Below are positions 1 through 9,143 of a stretch of DNA of 64,000 nucleotides, in pieces. Below the pieces are notes generated by a model, which saw nothing but the letters and a program-made list of their open reading frames with translations, was not told the origin of the DNA and did no database searches. Origin of the DNA: Parachlamydiales bacterium (lineage in GTDB: Bacteria; Chlamydiota; Chlamydiia; Chlamydiales; JABDDJ01); assembly GCA_041671045.1 (NCBI GenBank), contig JBAZCF010000001.1:558001-622000 (forward strand), written 5' to 3'. Each line of letters starts with the position of its first letter. The first letter of the stretch is position 1. The position numbers and the translations under genes are program-made.

Positions 1-1209
1 AGCGAGGACTTTTTTCAAAGTCTTCTTCTGTGTTTTCATCAACGCATGATAACGGCGATTTTTCACATTTTCGGGATGGTGGTCTTCCAGTGTGTCGGCA
101 TGGGAGCCTTTTTCACGGGAGTACTTGAAGATACCGACATTGTCTAACTGGTATTTTTCTAGGAAGGTGCCCAGTTCTTTAAATTCTTCTTCGGACTCGC
201 CAGGGAAGCCGACGATGAGGCTTGTGCGGATGATAATGTCAGGAATTTCTTTACGCAGCTTCTCGATGACAGATAGGATTTGTTCACGTGAAGTAGTGCG
301 ACGCATCTTTTTGAGTACGCGGTCGTTGACGTGCTGGATAGGGATGTCAACATAACGGCAGATGCGTTTGTCGTTCTTCATCAATTCGATAAGCTCGTCG
401 GTGATTTCATCCGGATAGAGGTAGAGAAGTCTGATCCAGTAGTCATTTTCATTTTTTAGTAGATCTTTAAGCAGGTCAACGAGACCGTCGGCGCGTTTAT
501 AGCCGTGGTCTTTACCGTAGTCGCCTAGATCTTGCGCAATGAGGATGATTTCTTGGACGCCCTGATTGAGTAAAAGTTCAAATTCTTTTTTGATCTGTTC
601 TTTGCTCTTGCTCTTTAGAGGGCCCTTAATATTAGGGATGATGCAGTAAGAGCATTTTTTGCGGCAGCCTTCGGCTATTTTAAGGTAGGCAAAATGCTTA
701 GGTGTGGAAAGTTGGCGGGGAACTTCACCTGCTTCGATATAACTGCGGGCGGAAGTAATCTGCATGCCTTTTTCTGTGGAGCGTACAGCTTCCAGAATTT
801 TTTCCACATCGCCGGAACCAAGGTAATAGTCTACAGTAGGAAAGCGGTCTTTCAATTCAGGATGGTGAGTTTGGACCATGCAGCCGGTAACGATGAGTTT
901 TGCGGATTCTTTGCGCTCATCCAATGTCATTTTGATTGTTTGAGAAGACTCGTTACGCGAAGCTTCAAGAAAACCGCATGTGTTGATAACGATATAGTCG
1001 GCTTCAGCCAGTACTTCAGTAGCTTCGTAGCCAGCACGCAAGAGGATGCCTAACATAACTTCACTGTCGACAAGGTTACGTGGGCAGCCTAAGCTGATAA
1101 AATGAATTTTATTTCCAGGCTCTATCCATTTTAGCTTGCCATCTGGCGGCAATGCAGTTTCTTGTTCAGGTTGAGGTAGATTATTTTTCTCTTTGATTAC
1201 TGGCAGCAT
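1..1209 (-). CDS. rimO: Ribosomal protein S12 methylthiotransferase RimO (C-terminus cut by window edge)
   Basis: Radical-SAM enzyme that methylthiolates an aspartate of ribosomal protein S12 in the cytoplasm. Reading back from the ATG at 1209 gives 403 codons that stay open to the window edge. The N-terminal UPF0004 domain has its three cluster cysteines (C42 in 'SLGCPRNLVDSE', C78 in 'NTCGF', C110 in 'TGCM'). The radical-SAM motif is 'GCRKKCSYCIIP' (C182, C186, C189). The 'LGCPRNLVDSE' form fits RimO better than MiaB. The C-terminal TRAM domain would lie left of base 1. About 25 residues precede the usual family start, so a later start is possible, but no better start codon is obvious. No operon partner is visible; the next gene upstream ends 75 bases away. 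Confidence 0.93.
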   Translation of the reverse strand, partial: MLPVIKEKNNLPQPEQETALPPDGKLKWIEPGNKIHFISLGCPRNLVDSEVMLGILLRAGYEATEVLAEADYIVINTCGFLEASRNESSQTIKMTLDERKESAKLIVTGCMVQTHHPELKDRFPTVDYYLGSGDVEKILEAVRSTEKGMQITSARSYIEAGEVPRQLSTPKHFAYLKIAEGCRKKCSYCIIPNIKGPLKSKSKEQIKKEFELLLNQGVQEIILIAQDLGDYGKDHGYKRADGLVDLLKDLLKNENDYWIRLLYLYPDEITDELIELMKNDKRICRYVDIPIQHVNDRVLKKMRRTTSREQILSVIEKLRKEIPDIIIRTSLIVGFPGESEEEFKELGTFLEKYQLDNVGIFKYSREKGSHADTLEDHHPENVKNRRYHALMKTQKKTLKKVLA

Positions 1210-1284
1210 TTTACTTATCCATAAATTAATGGGGATAGTATACCCCGATCTCTAAAAACTTTCAATGGTTTACGCTTCAAAATA

Positions 1285-2610
1285 CTATTGGCTTCCTAAA
1301 GGAATAACTGAAGTGTTCTTTAGAGGAAGCCCGTATTTCTCTGCTGAGGCGTTATAAAGTGTAACAATATATTGGAGATGATTTTGTACTCGATCTCTTA
1401 CGGGTTTATCTAATTTTCTTAAGGAAAGCAAAAGTTGATAATTGTCTTGGAGGTCGCTTTTATCCCAAACCTTTTGTTTATCGTTTATAGGTTTATTCTT
1501 TACCTCTTCTAGATCTATTTCTAGGTCGTGTTGCTCATCTAAGAGGCAGTGCTGAAGTGCGCTTGTATATCGGTCCTCTGTTAGACATAGCAAAATATCC
1601 ATATCTGACCACATTTTGATAGAATTTAGGGGAATTTCATGATCTTTAAATGCGTTCGAAGTTTCCAGAAAAAGCGATTCAACATCCTTAGTATTTTTAT
1701 CGCTGTTTTCATATTTGAAGAGCTCAGCGAATAACTGACACGCTGGGCTCTTGGATGCATTATCTGAACAATAGTCATTAAAGCAGTCACGGACCGAGCT
1801 GGAGTAAAAGTCAGAGGGTTCTTCGGATACATCTTCCAGATATAGGTATTGATAGAGGGCCCACATTTTATAGGTGTCATCCTTAATAGTTTCCAAGCAC
1901 GGGTTTAAGGTCGTTTTGAAATCCGAAAAATCGATAAGTGATGTCAATGCGAGCGAAATTTTATTGTAAATAAAATCTGTAGAGAACGAGGTATTTAGTT
2001 TTCTACTGAAAGCAACCGCCAGCGCTTGGGCTGGCAAACGGGATAATTGGTAGTCTGAAAATTCGATCTGTTGGAAAGCTTGATCAGGCAAGCTTTCTAA
2101 TACCGCGCCTATAATATCTCTAGGTACCAATGTGAGGTGGTTATTCAGGTGGTTTAGCTCGGGTTTTGTTTGTAAGTCTGCAATCTGATTTGTTACCCGT
2201 TCGTCATATGCTAATGCATTTATCCTCTGCAATGCTTCTTCTCTTGAAGGGTCTTGGGCGGCCGCCGCTTTGATGTGAGGGTAAATAGAATTTATAGCTA
2301 CTTTATTTGTCTGGTAAAAGTCGCTAGAATCCTGTGCGTTCTTCAACTTATCTAAAATACGCAGGCTGAGTTTATTCCGTAAGAAAGAAGGAGCATAATC
2401 AATAATGCGAGCCGTATACTGAAGAGTTTCCGAGTTGATTTCTTTGCATAGAAGGAAGGCTGCTGTATAGCTGCCGTGGATAGAATAGAAAAAATTAAAG
2501 AACTTGTCTTTTACAAATTGGAAAAGCTTAGAAAGATTTACTTGAAGGTAATACGTTTTCGCATGGATATACTGTATTGTAGAGAGTGGTAGACAAGAAA
2601 TAGAAGGCAT
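1285..2610 (-). CDS. Hypothetical protein, 441 aa
   Basis: I do not recognise this protein. It is a mostly helical, soluble-looking protein with many acidic and polar stretches and no convincing signal peptide; the N-terminal 40 residues are moderately hydrophobic and aromatic. The start at 2610 is supported by an AGGA seven bases before the ATG. It stands alone between rimO and priA on the same strand, with 118 AT-rich bases before priA's 3' end. Composition and lack of any known domain fit the lineage-specific proteins common in environmental chlamydiae, some of which are secreted effectors, but nothing in the sequence proves secretion. Confidence 0.75.
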   Translation of the reverse strand: MPSISCLPLSTIQYIHAKTYYLQVNLSKLFQFVKDKFFNFFYSIHGSYTAAFLLCKEINSETLQYTARIIDYAPSFLRNKLSLRILDKLKNAQDSSDFYQTNKVAINSIYPHIKAAAAQDPSREEALQRINALAYDERVTNQIADLQTKPELNHLNNHLTLVPRDIIGAVLESLPDQAFQQIEFSDYQLSRLPAQALAVAFSRKLNTSFSTDFIYNKISLALTSLIDFSDFKTTLNPCLETIKDDTYKMWALYQYLYLEDVSEEPSDFYSSSVRDCFNDYCSDNASKSPACQLFAELFKYENSDKNTKDVESLFLETSNAFKDHEIPLNSIKMWSDMDILLCLTEDRYTSALQHCLLDEQHDLEIDLEEVKNKPINDKQKVWDKSDLQDNYQLLLSLRKLDKPVRDRVQNHLQYIVTLYNASAEKYGLPLKNTSVIPLGSQ

Positions 2611-2728
2611 AAAATTATCCTGTAATAAAAAAATTTTACTAATAGTAACAGTTGCTTTGTATTTTTTTCAATATTTTTTATAATGGATAGTTATTAATCG
2701 AATTTAGAAATTGTGAAATATTACAAAA

Positions 2729-4951
2729 TTAGAAAAATGTAGAGTATGGATTCACATCAATGGATATTTTAACGTTCTTGCTTTTGTGCCTTTGTTCTTC
2801 TGATAGATAAGCTTGTACCATAGGATAAACAGCAGGTCCGCGAATCAGGAATTGATACTTAAAATTCCCTTTAACTTTGGAATGTCCTGCCGGTAATAGT
2901 GCCATCACCAAATAAGTTTGAGGGAGCTTTCGTTCTACGCCGGCCCTAAACACTTCTGCGATATGGCTTACAGCCTGGGCATCTTTTCCGCTAAAAGCGA
3001 TTTTTGCAAGCTGGGTAAAAGGAGGATAGCCAAAGATCTCACGCGTGGAGAGTTCTTCCGCAAAGAAACTTTCGAAATCTTGCCGCGCGGCATGTTGAAT
3101 GACGGAATTCTCAGGCACGCAGGTTTGGATGATCACTTCACCAAGGGCGACGCCCCTGCCTGCACGCCCTGCTACTTGGGATAAGAGCTGGAAGGTGTGC
3201 TCGGAAGACCGGAAGTCAGGGATATTCAGGCTGCTATCACAGTTGAGGACACCTACAAGGGTGACTTCAGGGAAATGGAGCCCTTTGGCAATCATCTGCG
3301 TCCCTACGAGTACATCGGCTTTGCCGGTGCCGAAGTCGCGTAAGAGTTTCTGATGGCTGCCTTTATGTTTGGTTGTATCTGCGTCGATACGCAGGGTGCG
3401 GACCTCGGGGAAAATAGCCTGCAGCGAGCGTTCTACAAGTTCGGTGCCGACGCCGCGGAATTTCAAGGTGTCCTCGCTTTTACATGCAGGGCATTGGCGT
3501 GGGGGCGGGGATAATGTAAACCCGCATAGATGGCAGCTTAGGCAGTTGTCGCCGCGGTGGAAAGTGAGGGAGGTGTCGCAGTCATTGCATTTGATAGTCC
3601 CACCGCACGCTTTGCACATCTGCATGGTATGGTAGCCGCGGCGGTTGAGGAATAGGATAGTTTGCTCGCCTTTTTTCATGCGTTGGCTGATGCCATCGAG
3701 CAGTTTTTCTGAGAAGGTAGTGGGTCCTTGCGCTTTTTCGTATTCTCTTTTCATATCCACAATAGTTACAGAAGGCAATTTAGCATTGTCGGGGCGCATG
3801 GTAAGTTTGGAGAGCCCATATTTGCCTTTGATGGCATTTTGATAAGTCTCTAAGCTGGGTGTCGCACTCCCCAGTACAACGGTGGCATTGCTAAGCTTAC
3901 CGCGCATGACGGCAATGTCCCGGGCGTTGTAACAGGGCATTTGGTCGGTCTGTTTATACGATTGTTCGTGCTCTTCGTCGACAATAATTAATCCAAGGTT
4001 AGGCAGAGGACTGAAAACGACAGAGCGGGCTCCGATGACGATACTGATTTTACCTTTATGGATATCTTGCCAGGCATCATACCGTTCTCCATCGCTTAAC
4101 CGGTAGTGGAGAATAGCCATTTTTTCGTTGAAGCGGCAGCGGAACCTTTCAATGGTCTGTATTGTCAACGCAATCTCAGGAACCATCATGATAGCGCTTT
4201 TTCCTACTGCAAGAGTATGTTCGATGGCTTGCAGGTAGACTTCCGTTTTTCCACTGCCTGTCACACCGTATAAAAGGTGAGTTTGGAAAGACTGTTTGTC
4301 GATGCTGGAGGTGATATTTTGCAGCGCTACCGTCTGTTCTGGAGTGAGTTTCCGTGGGGGGGTGAGGAAATATTCTTCGTCTTCCAAAGGGGAGCGGTCG
4401 ATGCGTACCATCTGCATTTCTAGAAACCCCTTTTTAACGAGGGCGTCCACGGCAGAGCGGGTAGATTCCGCTTTCTCTAAGAGGACAGACAGAAACATTC
4501 CTTTAACAGCGGGAAGGATAGTTTCAAGGATTTTAGCTTGGGAAGGGGCTTTTGTTCTGATTGCGGGGATGGCTTCTATAATCTCTTCACGCGTTTTAAC
4601 ACGCATGACGAAAAGCTGTTCTTGGTGTCCGGCGTCTTTGCGCACGCTGGCAGGCAGGAGGGAGCGGATGACATTGCGCAAGGGAGCTGCGTAATAGTTG
4701 GACATCCATTGGGCAAGCTCGAAAAGGTCAGGGGGGAGTGAGTCGCCTTCGCCGACAATACTTAAAATGGGTTTTAAATGACCAAATGAGCTTTCATTTT
4801 TAAGTTCGCTGACTGTGCCATAGCAAGTTCTGCCACGCACAGACACTTCAATGCGCATGCCGGGTGTTATTTTTCCTTGTAGATTTTCCGGTATAGAGTA
4901 GTCGAGCCTCTTGTCGAGGGCATTGTCAAGGATAACACTAGCGATGGACAT
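2729..4951 (-). CDS. priA: Primosomal protein N' (replication restart helicase PriA)
   Basis: PriA is the 3'-5' DNA helicase that recognises stalled forks and reloads the replisome. The 740-residue length is normal. Walker A 'GVTGSGKT' is at residues 229-236, the DEEH box at 325-328, motif III 'GSATPSLETY' near 361-370. The zinc-binding insertion runs from C446 to C490, with CxxC pairs at 446/449, 455/458, 473/476 and 487/490 plus an extra C470. The C-terminal helicase lobe carries 'GTQMIAKGLHFPEVTLVG' and 'QVAGRAGRG'. Its start overlaps the end of the upstream gene (4938-5678) by 14 bases, so the two are probably translated from one message. Confidence 0.96.
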   Translation of the reverse strand: MSIASVILDNALDKRLDYSIPENLQGKITPGMRIEVSVRGRTCYGTVSELKNESSFGHLKPILSIVGEGDSLPPDLFELAQWMSNYYAAPLRNVIRSLLPASVRKDAGHQEQLFVMRVKTREEIIEAIPAIRTKAPSQAKILETILPAVKGMFLSVLLEKAESTRSAVDALVKKGFLEMQMVRIDRSPLEDEEYFLTPPRKLTPEQTVALQNITSSIDKQSFQTHLLYGVTGSGKTEVYLQAIEHTLAVGKSAIMMVPEIALTIQTIERFRCRFNEKMAILHYRLSDGERYDAWQDIHKGKISIVIGARSVVFSPLPNLGLIIVDEEHEQSYKQTDQMPCYNARDIAVMRGKLSNATVVLGSATPSLETYQNAIKGKYGLSKLTMRPDNAKLPSVTIVDMKREYEKAQGPTTFSEKLLDGISQRMKKGEQTILFLNRRGYHTMQMCKACGGTIKCNDCDTSLTFHRGDNCLSCHLCGFTLSPPPRQCPACKSEDTLKFRGVGTELVERSLQAIFPEVRTLRIDADTTKHKGSHQKLLRDFGTGKADVLVGTQMIAKGLHFPEVTLVGVLNCDSSLNIPDFRSSEHTFQLLSQVAGRAGRGVALGEVIIQTCVPENSVIQHAARQDFESFFAEELSTREIFGYPPFTQLAKIAFSGKDAQAVSHIAEVFRAGVERKLPQTYLVMALLPAGHSKVKGNFKYQFLIRGPAVYPMVQAYLSEEQRHKSKNVKISIDVNPYSTFF

Positions 4952-5678
4952 ATTTTCTGACGTTTTGACAGATGGTTGACCATAAGCTAGCTTTAAGGGA
5001 AGGGTTTTGCATATGCAGGGATAAATCAGGCAATGGCAACAGAGGGATATTCGGCAGAGGGGTGGATAGGCGATGTTCTGCCGCTATCATCAGCTTGGTA
5101 ATAGCGGGATCAAATGCATTGTTAGTGCGGGCAATAACTTTACAAGGAATGTTGAAACAGCTTTGTATTGCTTCTGCAATGTGGTAAAGGAAGCGCAGTT
5201 CAGCTCCGGATTCGCCTTGCTTCAAAATGGCGATGATAGGGGCAAGATCGGGTTTTGGCGGTTCAACAACGCGCATATCAGGAAAAAGGGTGCGGATGTT
5301 TTGAAGCATCTCGTTATGATCTGACGTATGAGTTTTTTCTTGTGTTGCGGCAAGGCGGATTTCCCGCCTTTCCTCCTTGGGGGAAGCAGGTGCAGCTTCA
5401 TTTTGGGTGAAGGGGAGCGGCTTCCTTTTGGGGGTTACAGCCGTAGGTGTATATGTAGGTGGAGCTGTTGTTTTCGGCAGCGAAGGTGCGGGGACGGATT
5501 GAGCAGCAGCAGGGGGTGCGGGGAGGGGGGTGGAGTCTTTGGCTTGGGAAGATGTGCGCAGGTATGCGCCATTTTCAGGCGAAAAATGTAGTTTATCTTC
5601 CGGAAGGTAATTTTCCAGAAGATATTTACGCAGGTCTTTAGCTAATAGACCAATCTCATGCTGCAATAAGTTTTCCAT
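4938..5678 (-). CDS. Hypothetical protein with proline-rich linker, upstream of priA
   Basis: A 246-residue protein overlapping priA by 14 bases. Residues 1-45 look like a helical domain ('MENLLQHEIGLLAKDLRKYL'), followed by a long Pro/Ala/Thr-rich linker (about 50-115) and a folded C-terminal region (about 130-246) with 'LKQGESGAELRFLYHIAEAI'. I do not know a function. A small conserved unknown beside priA also occurs in Chlamydia as I recall it, so this may be its diverged counterpart; that is from memory. The tight overlap suggests translational coupling and perhaps a role near replication restart. The linker explains a long spurious open frame on the opposite strand. Confidence 0.75.
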   Translation of the reverse strand: MENLLQHEIGLLAKDLRKYLLENYLPEDKLHFSPENGAYLRTSSQAKDSTPLPAPPAAAQSVPAPSLPKTTAPPTYTPTAVTPKRKPLPFTQNEAAPASPKEERREIRLAATQEKTHTSDHNEMLQNIRTLFPDMRVVEPPKPDLAPIIAILKQGESGAELRFLYHIAEAIQSCFNIPCKVIARTNNAFDPAITKLMIAAEHRLSTPLPNIPLLPLPDLSLHMQNPSLKASLWSTICQNVRKYVHR

Positions 5679-5699
5679 GGATGCAGTATACTTAAGAAA

Positions 5700-6368
5700 C
5701 TAAAGCGATGCCAGTAAATTGCGGAGAGAAGGCAAGAGATTGGTAAAGCCGCGTGCATTAAATTTCTGAAGGAGCATATCGCCTATTTCTCCGGGAGTGC
5801 CGAATCCTCCATAGACCATCTCCTCAAAAAATTCGTGTGAGAAGCATTGAACGATTTCGTCTTTCTTTTGAATCAGGAATAAAACGATGTTTTCGTCTTC
5901 ATTAAATGAAGTAATCCAAGCAGAGTAATGCCGTGCTATATTAATAGAAGTCGTCGCCAGCCTTTGAGTTTTTTCTTTGCATACTTTAGTTGAACATTCT
6001 TCGTGGCTGGTGAAATAGATGTCTCGTATTTGTCTTTCTAAACTCTCGACATAATGTTTTAGTGATGTAAGGGGGGCAGTGTCGCCGGAAAATGAATGCT
6101 GTAGCGAAGCAAGCTGAAGATATCTTTTCAAGCGTCTAAGCACTGTTTCCTGACTGCTCCATGAATGGTAGGGGAGAGCAGCTTTCTCTTCATCGAGCAA
6201 TTCTAAAAGGCCCTGCTTTAACTCGTGCGGTGTTTGCCCTAAAGATTGGATGCAGTTTTGGATGCGCAAAATATCATTAAATATAATCTGTCCCAGCAGA
6301 CAATAACCTCGCGGCGCTGCAGGCAAATCGTATCCGAGATGCAATGTATTTTGACATAAATGGGTCAT
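5700..6368 (-). CDS. Hypothetical protein, 222 aa
   Basis: Unrecognised soluble, helix-rich protein. It ends 21 bases before the start of the 246-aa gene, so it is probably the first gene of a three-gene unit ending with priA. No signal peptide, membrane segment or known catalytic motif is visible. The C-terminus has a small Gly/Phe-rich turn ('YGGFGTPGEIGDMLLQKF') and a Leu-rich end. Start ATG at 6368; I see no strong ribosome binding site before it, so the start is uncertain by a few codons. Confidence 0.7.
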   Translation of the reverse strand: MTHLCQNTLHLGYDLPAAPRGYCLLGQIIFNDILRIQNCIQSLGQTPHELKQGLLELLDEEKAALPYHSWSSQETVLRRLKRYLQLASLQHSFSGDTAPLTSLKHYVESLERQIRDIYFTSHEECSTKVCKEKTQRLATTSINIARHYSAWITSFNEDENIVLFLIQKKDEIVQCFSHEFFEEMVYGGFGTPGEIGDMLLQKFNARGFTNLLPSLRNLLASL

Positions 6369-6508
6369 TTAGGGAGTCCGGGGATTTGTCTGCAATTTAT
6401 CAAAATAAATTCAAAATGCAAGAAAAAAATTAGAGTCTCTAGTAGGGAACTCCTTGAAAATTAATTAGTTTTGAAATTGAATACAAAAAAAAACACAAAG
6501 GAGGAAGT

Positions 6509-6793
6509 ATGGCTAATCCAATGGTGCCCCCTTATGGAGGAACAGTCTCCATGCCTATAGATGCAGTCCCCCGGATGTGGAAACTTTGTATTGCACTGGA
6601 TGAAAGAATTAAAAGGCTGGAAAACAGGATTCCCGAGTTTTGCCCCCATTGCGAAAGCAGGTTGGATAACGTAGACGATCGTGTGTCAAAACTAGAAGAA
6701 GATAACGAAGAATTTAAAGAAGCGAGCGTTCATCAATTAAAAATTATGACTGAAATAATGAAACAATTAACGTCTCTCTCTGGGCAAAAATAA
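6509..6793 (+). CDS. Small coiled-coil protein with a CxxC pair, 94 aa
   Basis: Start at 6509 is backed by a near-perfect AAAGGAGG a few bases upstream, one of the strongest ribosome binding sites in the window, so this short frame is likely real and well translated. The N-terminal 20 residues are Pro/Met-rich. A helical region contains 'EFCPHCESRLDNVDDR', whose CPHC could bind metal or form a disulfide. Residues 55-75 ('RVSKLEEDNEEFKEA') look like a short coiled coil with heptad leucines. No function is known to me. It lies 47 bases upstream of the exported adenylate kinase on the same strand, so the two may be co-transcribed. Confidence 0.72.
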   Translation: MANPMVPPYGGTVSMPIDAVPRMWKLCIALDERIKRLENRIPEFCPHCESRLDNVDDRVSKLEEDNEEFKEASVHQLKIMTEIMKQLTSLSGQK

Positions 6794-6840
6794 ATAGACT
6801 CTGTAGGATGTAAGTACTTCAATCCTAAAGGAAAGTATTC

Positions 6841-7584
6841 ATGAAAAATTTACTATTTAGCATGTGTCTTTTCGCAACAACATTCGGCGGAGCAGCTGTG
6901 ACAGCACTAGAGACAAATAATCAACCCCAAGTCATCATTTTGATGGGACCGCCTGGATCCGGCAAAGGAACACAGGCGATACAACTAAGTAAAGAACTAG
7001 GTATTCCCCAAATTTCTACGGGAGATATTTTGCGTGAAAACACACGCAACAATACAGAGCTGGGAAAACAAGCCAAACAATATATGGAAGCGGGGAAATA
7101 TGTTCCCGATGAGCTGATATATGATATGTTGTTCGACCGCATAGCCCAGCCCGATGCTAAAAAAGGCTACTTATTAGACGGCTTTCCGCGCACTCTTGCA
7201 CAGGCGGAATCTTTAGAGAATAAGCTCGCAGGTAAAGCAAATGTCACCGTAGTAAATCTTGATGTCCCTGATGAAATTATCGTGAAAAGAGTTTCCGGAA
7301 GAGTCCAATGTAAAAATGGACACGTCTATAACATCTACTTTAACCCACCTAAAGAACCGGGTAAATGCGATATCGACGGCGAAGCCCTAACACAGCGGAA
7401 CGATGACCGTCCTGAGATTGTTGCAGAGCGTCTTAAAGTATATCATACGCAAACCTCGCCCGTTCTGGACTACTATAAGAAAAAAGGCCTGTTAATAACT
7501 TTGAACGGAAATCAATCTCCTGACATCGTTTACAAAAATCTTTTGGATGCTATTTCTAATAAGCATGCAAATATAAGACCTTGA
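6841..7584 (+). CDS. Adenylate kinase with an N-terminal signal peptide
   Basis: Catalyses ATP + AMP = 2 ADP. The P-loop 'GPPGSGKGT' is at residues 36-44, the AMP-binding segment 'STGDILRE' at 59-66, 'LLDGFPRT' at 111-118, and the long LID with 'NDDRPEIVAERL' near 187-198. The LID keeps only part of the zinc set (C157, C176, with H161 and D177 nearby). Unusually, the kinase fold is preceded by about 22 residues that look like a classical signal peptide: Lys at position 2, hydrophobic stretch 4-19, 'AVTA' before the mature start. A normal Adk begins at about residue 31. It is therefore predicted to act outside the cytoplasm. A housekeeping adk is expected elsewhere in the genome, so I assign no symbol. 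Downstream are a hairpin and a second exported protein. Confidence 0.9.
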   Translation: MKNLLFSMCLFATTFGGAAVTALETNNQPQVIILMGPPGSGKGTQAIQLSKELGIPQISTGDILRENTRNNTELGKQAKQYMEAGKYVPDELIYDMLFDRIAQPDAKKGYLLDGFPRTLAQAESLENKLAGKANVTVVNLDVPDEIIVKRVSGRVQCKNGHVYNIYFNPPKEPGKCDIDGEALTQRNDDRPEIVAERLKVYHTQTSPVLDYYKKKGLLITLNGNQSPDIVYKNLLDAISNKHANIRP

Positions 7585-7596
7585 CGCAGTCAAGTA

Positions 7597-7631
7597 GTAC
7601 AGATACGTCATTATCTTCGACGTATCTGTAC
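7597..7631 (+). terminator. Perfect 13-bp hairpin after the exported adenylate kinase
   Basis: GTACAGATACGTC (7597-7609) pairs perfectly with GACGTATCTGTAC (7619-7631) across a nine-base loop. It starts 12 bases after the stop codon. No T-run follows, so it could be an atypical terminator or an mRNA-stabilising stem. Confidence 0.55.
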
Positions 7632-7709
7632 AAATCAGGCCGTCCTTAGACCTGTTGTACCCGGCGCACCTCTTCAATAAATGTTCTAAAAACTTCAATG
7701 AGGAATTCT

Positions 7710-8948
7710 ATGAGAAAATCAATCCTTTATATGGCGATATTACTTTCGTGCTTCGCCTTGAACCTCCAAGCATTCATATCCGTCCCGCGAACTGAAAAAG
7801 CATTTGCTGAAGCAGAGGGTTTTGGCGAATACACTCAAGGCGGCAAAGGAGGCAAAATTCTAGATGTAACGACTCTTGAGGACACAGATAAAAAAGGCAG
7901 TTTGCGCTGGGCAGTATCGCAAGACTACCCCCGCATAATTCAATTCAAAGTAGAAGGGATCATCGTCCTAAAGGATAACTTGGTTATTAAAAACCCGTTC
8001 TTAACAATTGACGGATCCACCGCGCCGGGGGAAGGCGTTACCCTGAAAGATGGATCGTTGATCGTTAATGACACGCAAGATGTGATTATCCGTTATCTGC
8101 GTGTACGACCCGGTGACCAGGCAGCCTTAGGTAAGGGGCCTTGGAAAAAGAAAAAACGTAAGAACTTTCCTGAAGATGCCATTACCGTAAACAATTCTAC
8201 CTATGTGATCATCGACCATTGCTCCGCTTCTTGGGGCTCTGACGAAGTTGTTTCCGTTGTGGGATTAAGTGAGAATGTCACTGTGCAATGGTGCTTTATT
8301 ACTGAGCCATTGGCTAATCCTAAGCTGCATATTGAGAATGGAATACAAATATCCCACCCCTACTGCGCTCTTGTCAGTGCGAAAAATGTCTCCTATCATA
8401 AAAATTTAATTGCGTATTTTCGCATCCGCGGTCCCCAATTAAGCAGCAATTATGATAACAGCTTTAAGGAGGCCGTTAATAACTATGTATTTGCTTATGA
8501 AAGCTCCGGGATGAGATTTACTCTTCAAAATACGACAACCTATCTGCAATTGATTGGTAACTATTTCCAACAACCCAATACATTTAAACAAAATTCAAAA
8601 GCCATCCATTTGTTGTATGCAAACCCGGAAGATGCTAATACTATTTTCAATCCAAAACTTTACCTACACGATAACTTAAGTCCGATTCGGCAAAACATTA
8701 CAGATGATGAATGGAAACTAGTAGCTTCTGATATCACTACAGAAGAAGAAAATAATATTTATGCCGCTGCGCCTTTATTTACTTCTTCAGTAAATCCTAT
8801 CCCAGCAACGCAAGTTCCGAATGTGGTTTTGGCTAACGCCGGCGCTACTCTTCCTGTAAGGGATCGGGTGGACGCACGTATTGTCAAACAAATCCGTAAG
8901 GGAAAAGGCACTATCATTAACAGCCAAGAGGATGTAGGCGGATATTAA
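7710..8948 (+). CDS. Secreted pectate-lyase-like right-handed beta-helix protein
   Basis: The pattern 'AEGFGEYTQGGKGGKILDVT', then 'GSLRWAVSQDYPRIIQFKVE', 'LTIDGSTAPGEGVTLKDG' and 'DVIIRYLRVRPGD' is that of polysaccharide lyase family 1 pectate-lyase-like proteins, which cleave or bind acidic plant or algal polysaccharides. 'VIIDHCSASWGSDEVVS' is the usual Ca-site strand. I cannot confirm the catalytic arginine. I choose the ATG at 7710 rather than 7698, because GAGGA sits eight bases before 7710 and nothing suitable precedes 7698. The product is then 412 aa with a signal peptide (residues 1 to about 21, ending 'LNLQA'). It follows the exported adenylate kinase. An exported beta-helix lyase is unexpected in an intracellular bacterium. 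Confidence 0.82.
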   Translation: MRKSILYMAILLSCFALNLQAFISVPRTEKAFAEAEGFGEYTQGGKGGKILDVTTLEDTDKKGSLRWAVSQDYPRIIQFKVEGIIVLKDNLVIKNPFLTIDGSTAPGEGVTLKDGSLIVNDTQDVIIRYLRVRPGDQAALGKGPWKKKKRKNFPEDAITVNNSTYVIIDHCSASWGSDEVVSVVGLSENVTVQWCFITEPLANPKLHIENGIQISHPYCALVSAKNVSYHKNLIAYFRIRGPQLSSNYDNSFKEAVNNYVFAYESSGMRFTLQNTTTYLQLIGNYFQQPNTFKQNSKAIHLLYANPEDANTIFNPKLYLHDNLSPIRQNITDDEWKLVASDITTEEENNIYAAAPLFTSSVNPIPATQVPNVVLANAGATLPVRDRVDARIVKQIRKGKGTIINSQEDVGGY

Positions 8949-8957
8949 TCCTCAGCA

Positions 8958-9132
8958 ACCTTGTCCTAGTATGGGATGGGAGTGCGGCGAGACTTGTCGC
9001 CGCTTTCCCAGCCTTTGACTTGTCGAGGGCATCTTTACACAATGTTTTTTAAAAGACTAAGGGCCCTCTACTAGGAAAAGCTCGCTTCGTAAAATCCTGA
9101 AGCATCAGCGAGACCTTGTCCTAATATAGGAT
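8958..9132. repeat. Intergenic hairpin flanked by 20-bp imperfect direct repeats
   Basis: Between the lyase gene and the convergent gene at 9144. 'accttgtcctagtatgggat' (8958-8977) recurs as 'accttgtcctaatataggat' (9113-9132), differing at two bases. Just inside the first copy a GC-rich stem (GCGGCGA / TCGCCGC, about 8983-9003) could terminate the lyase transcript. Related CCTAGTAT words occur near 25354 and 54737. Confidence 0.5.
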
Positions 9133-9143
9133 ACACTTTTACA

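Noticed and set aside
694..1053. 119-codon open frame on the plus strand
   Set aside because: Antisense shadow of rimO, which covers this stretch with all its cluster cysteines.
1231..1246. GGGG...CCCC stem as a terminator of the 441-aa gene
   Set aside because: Only four base pairs with a mismatched interior; too weak to call.
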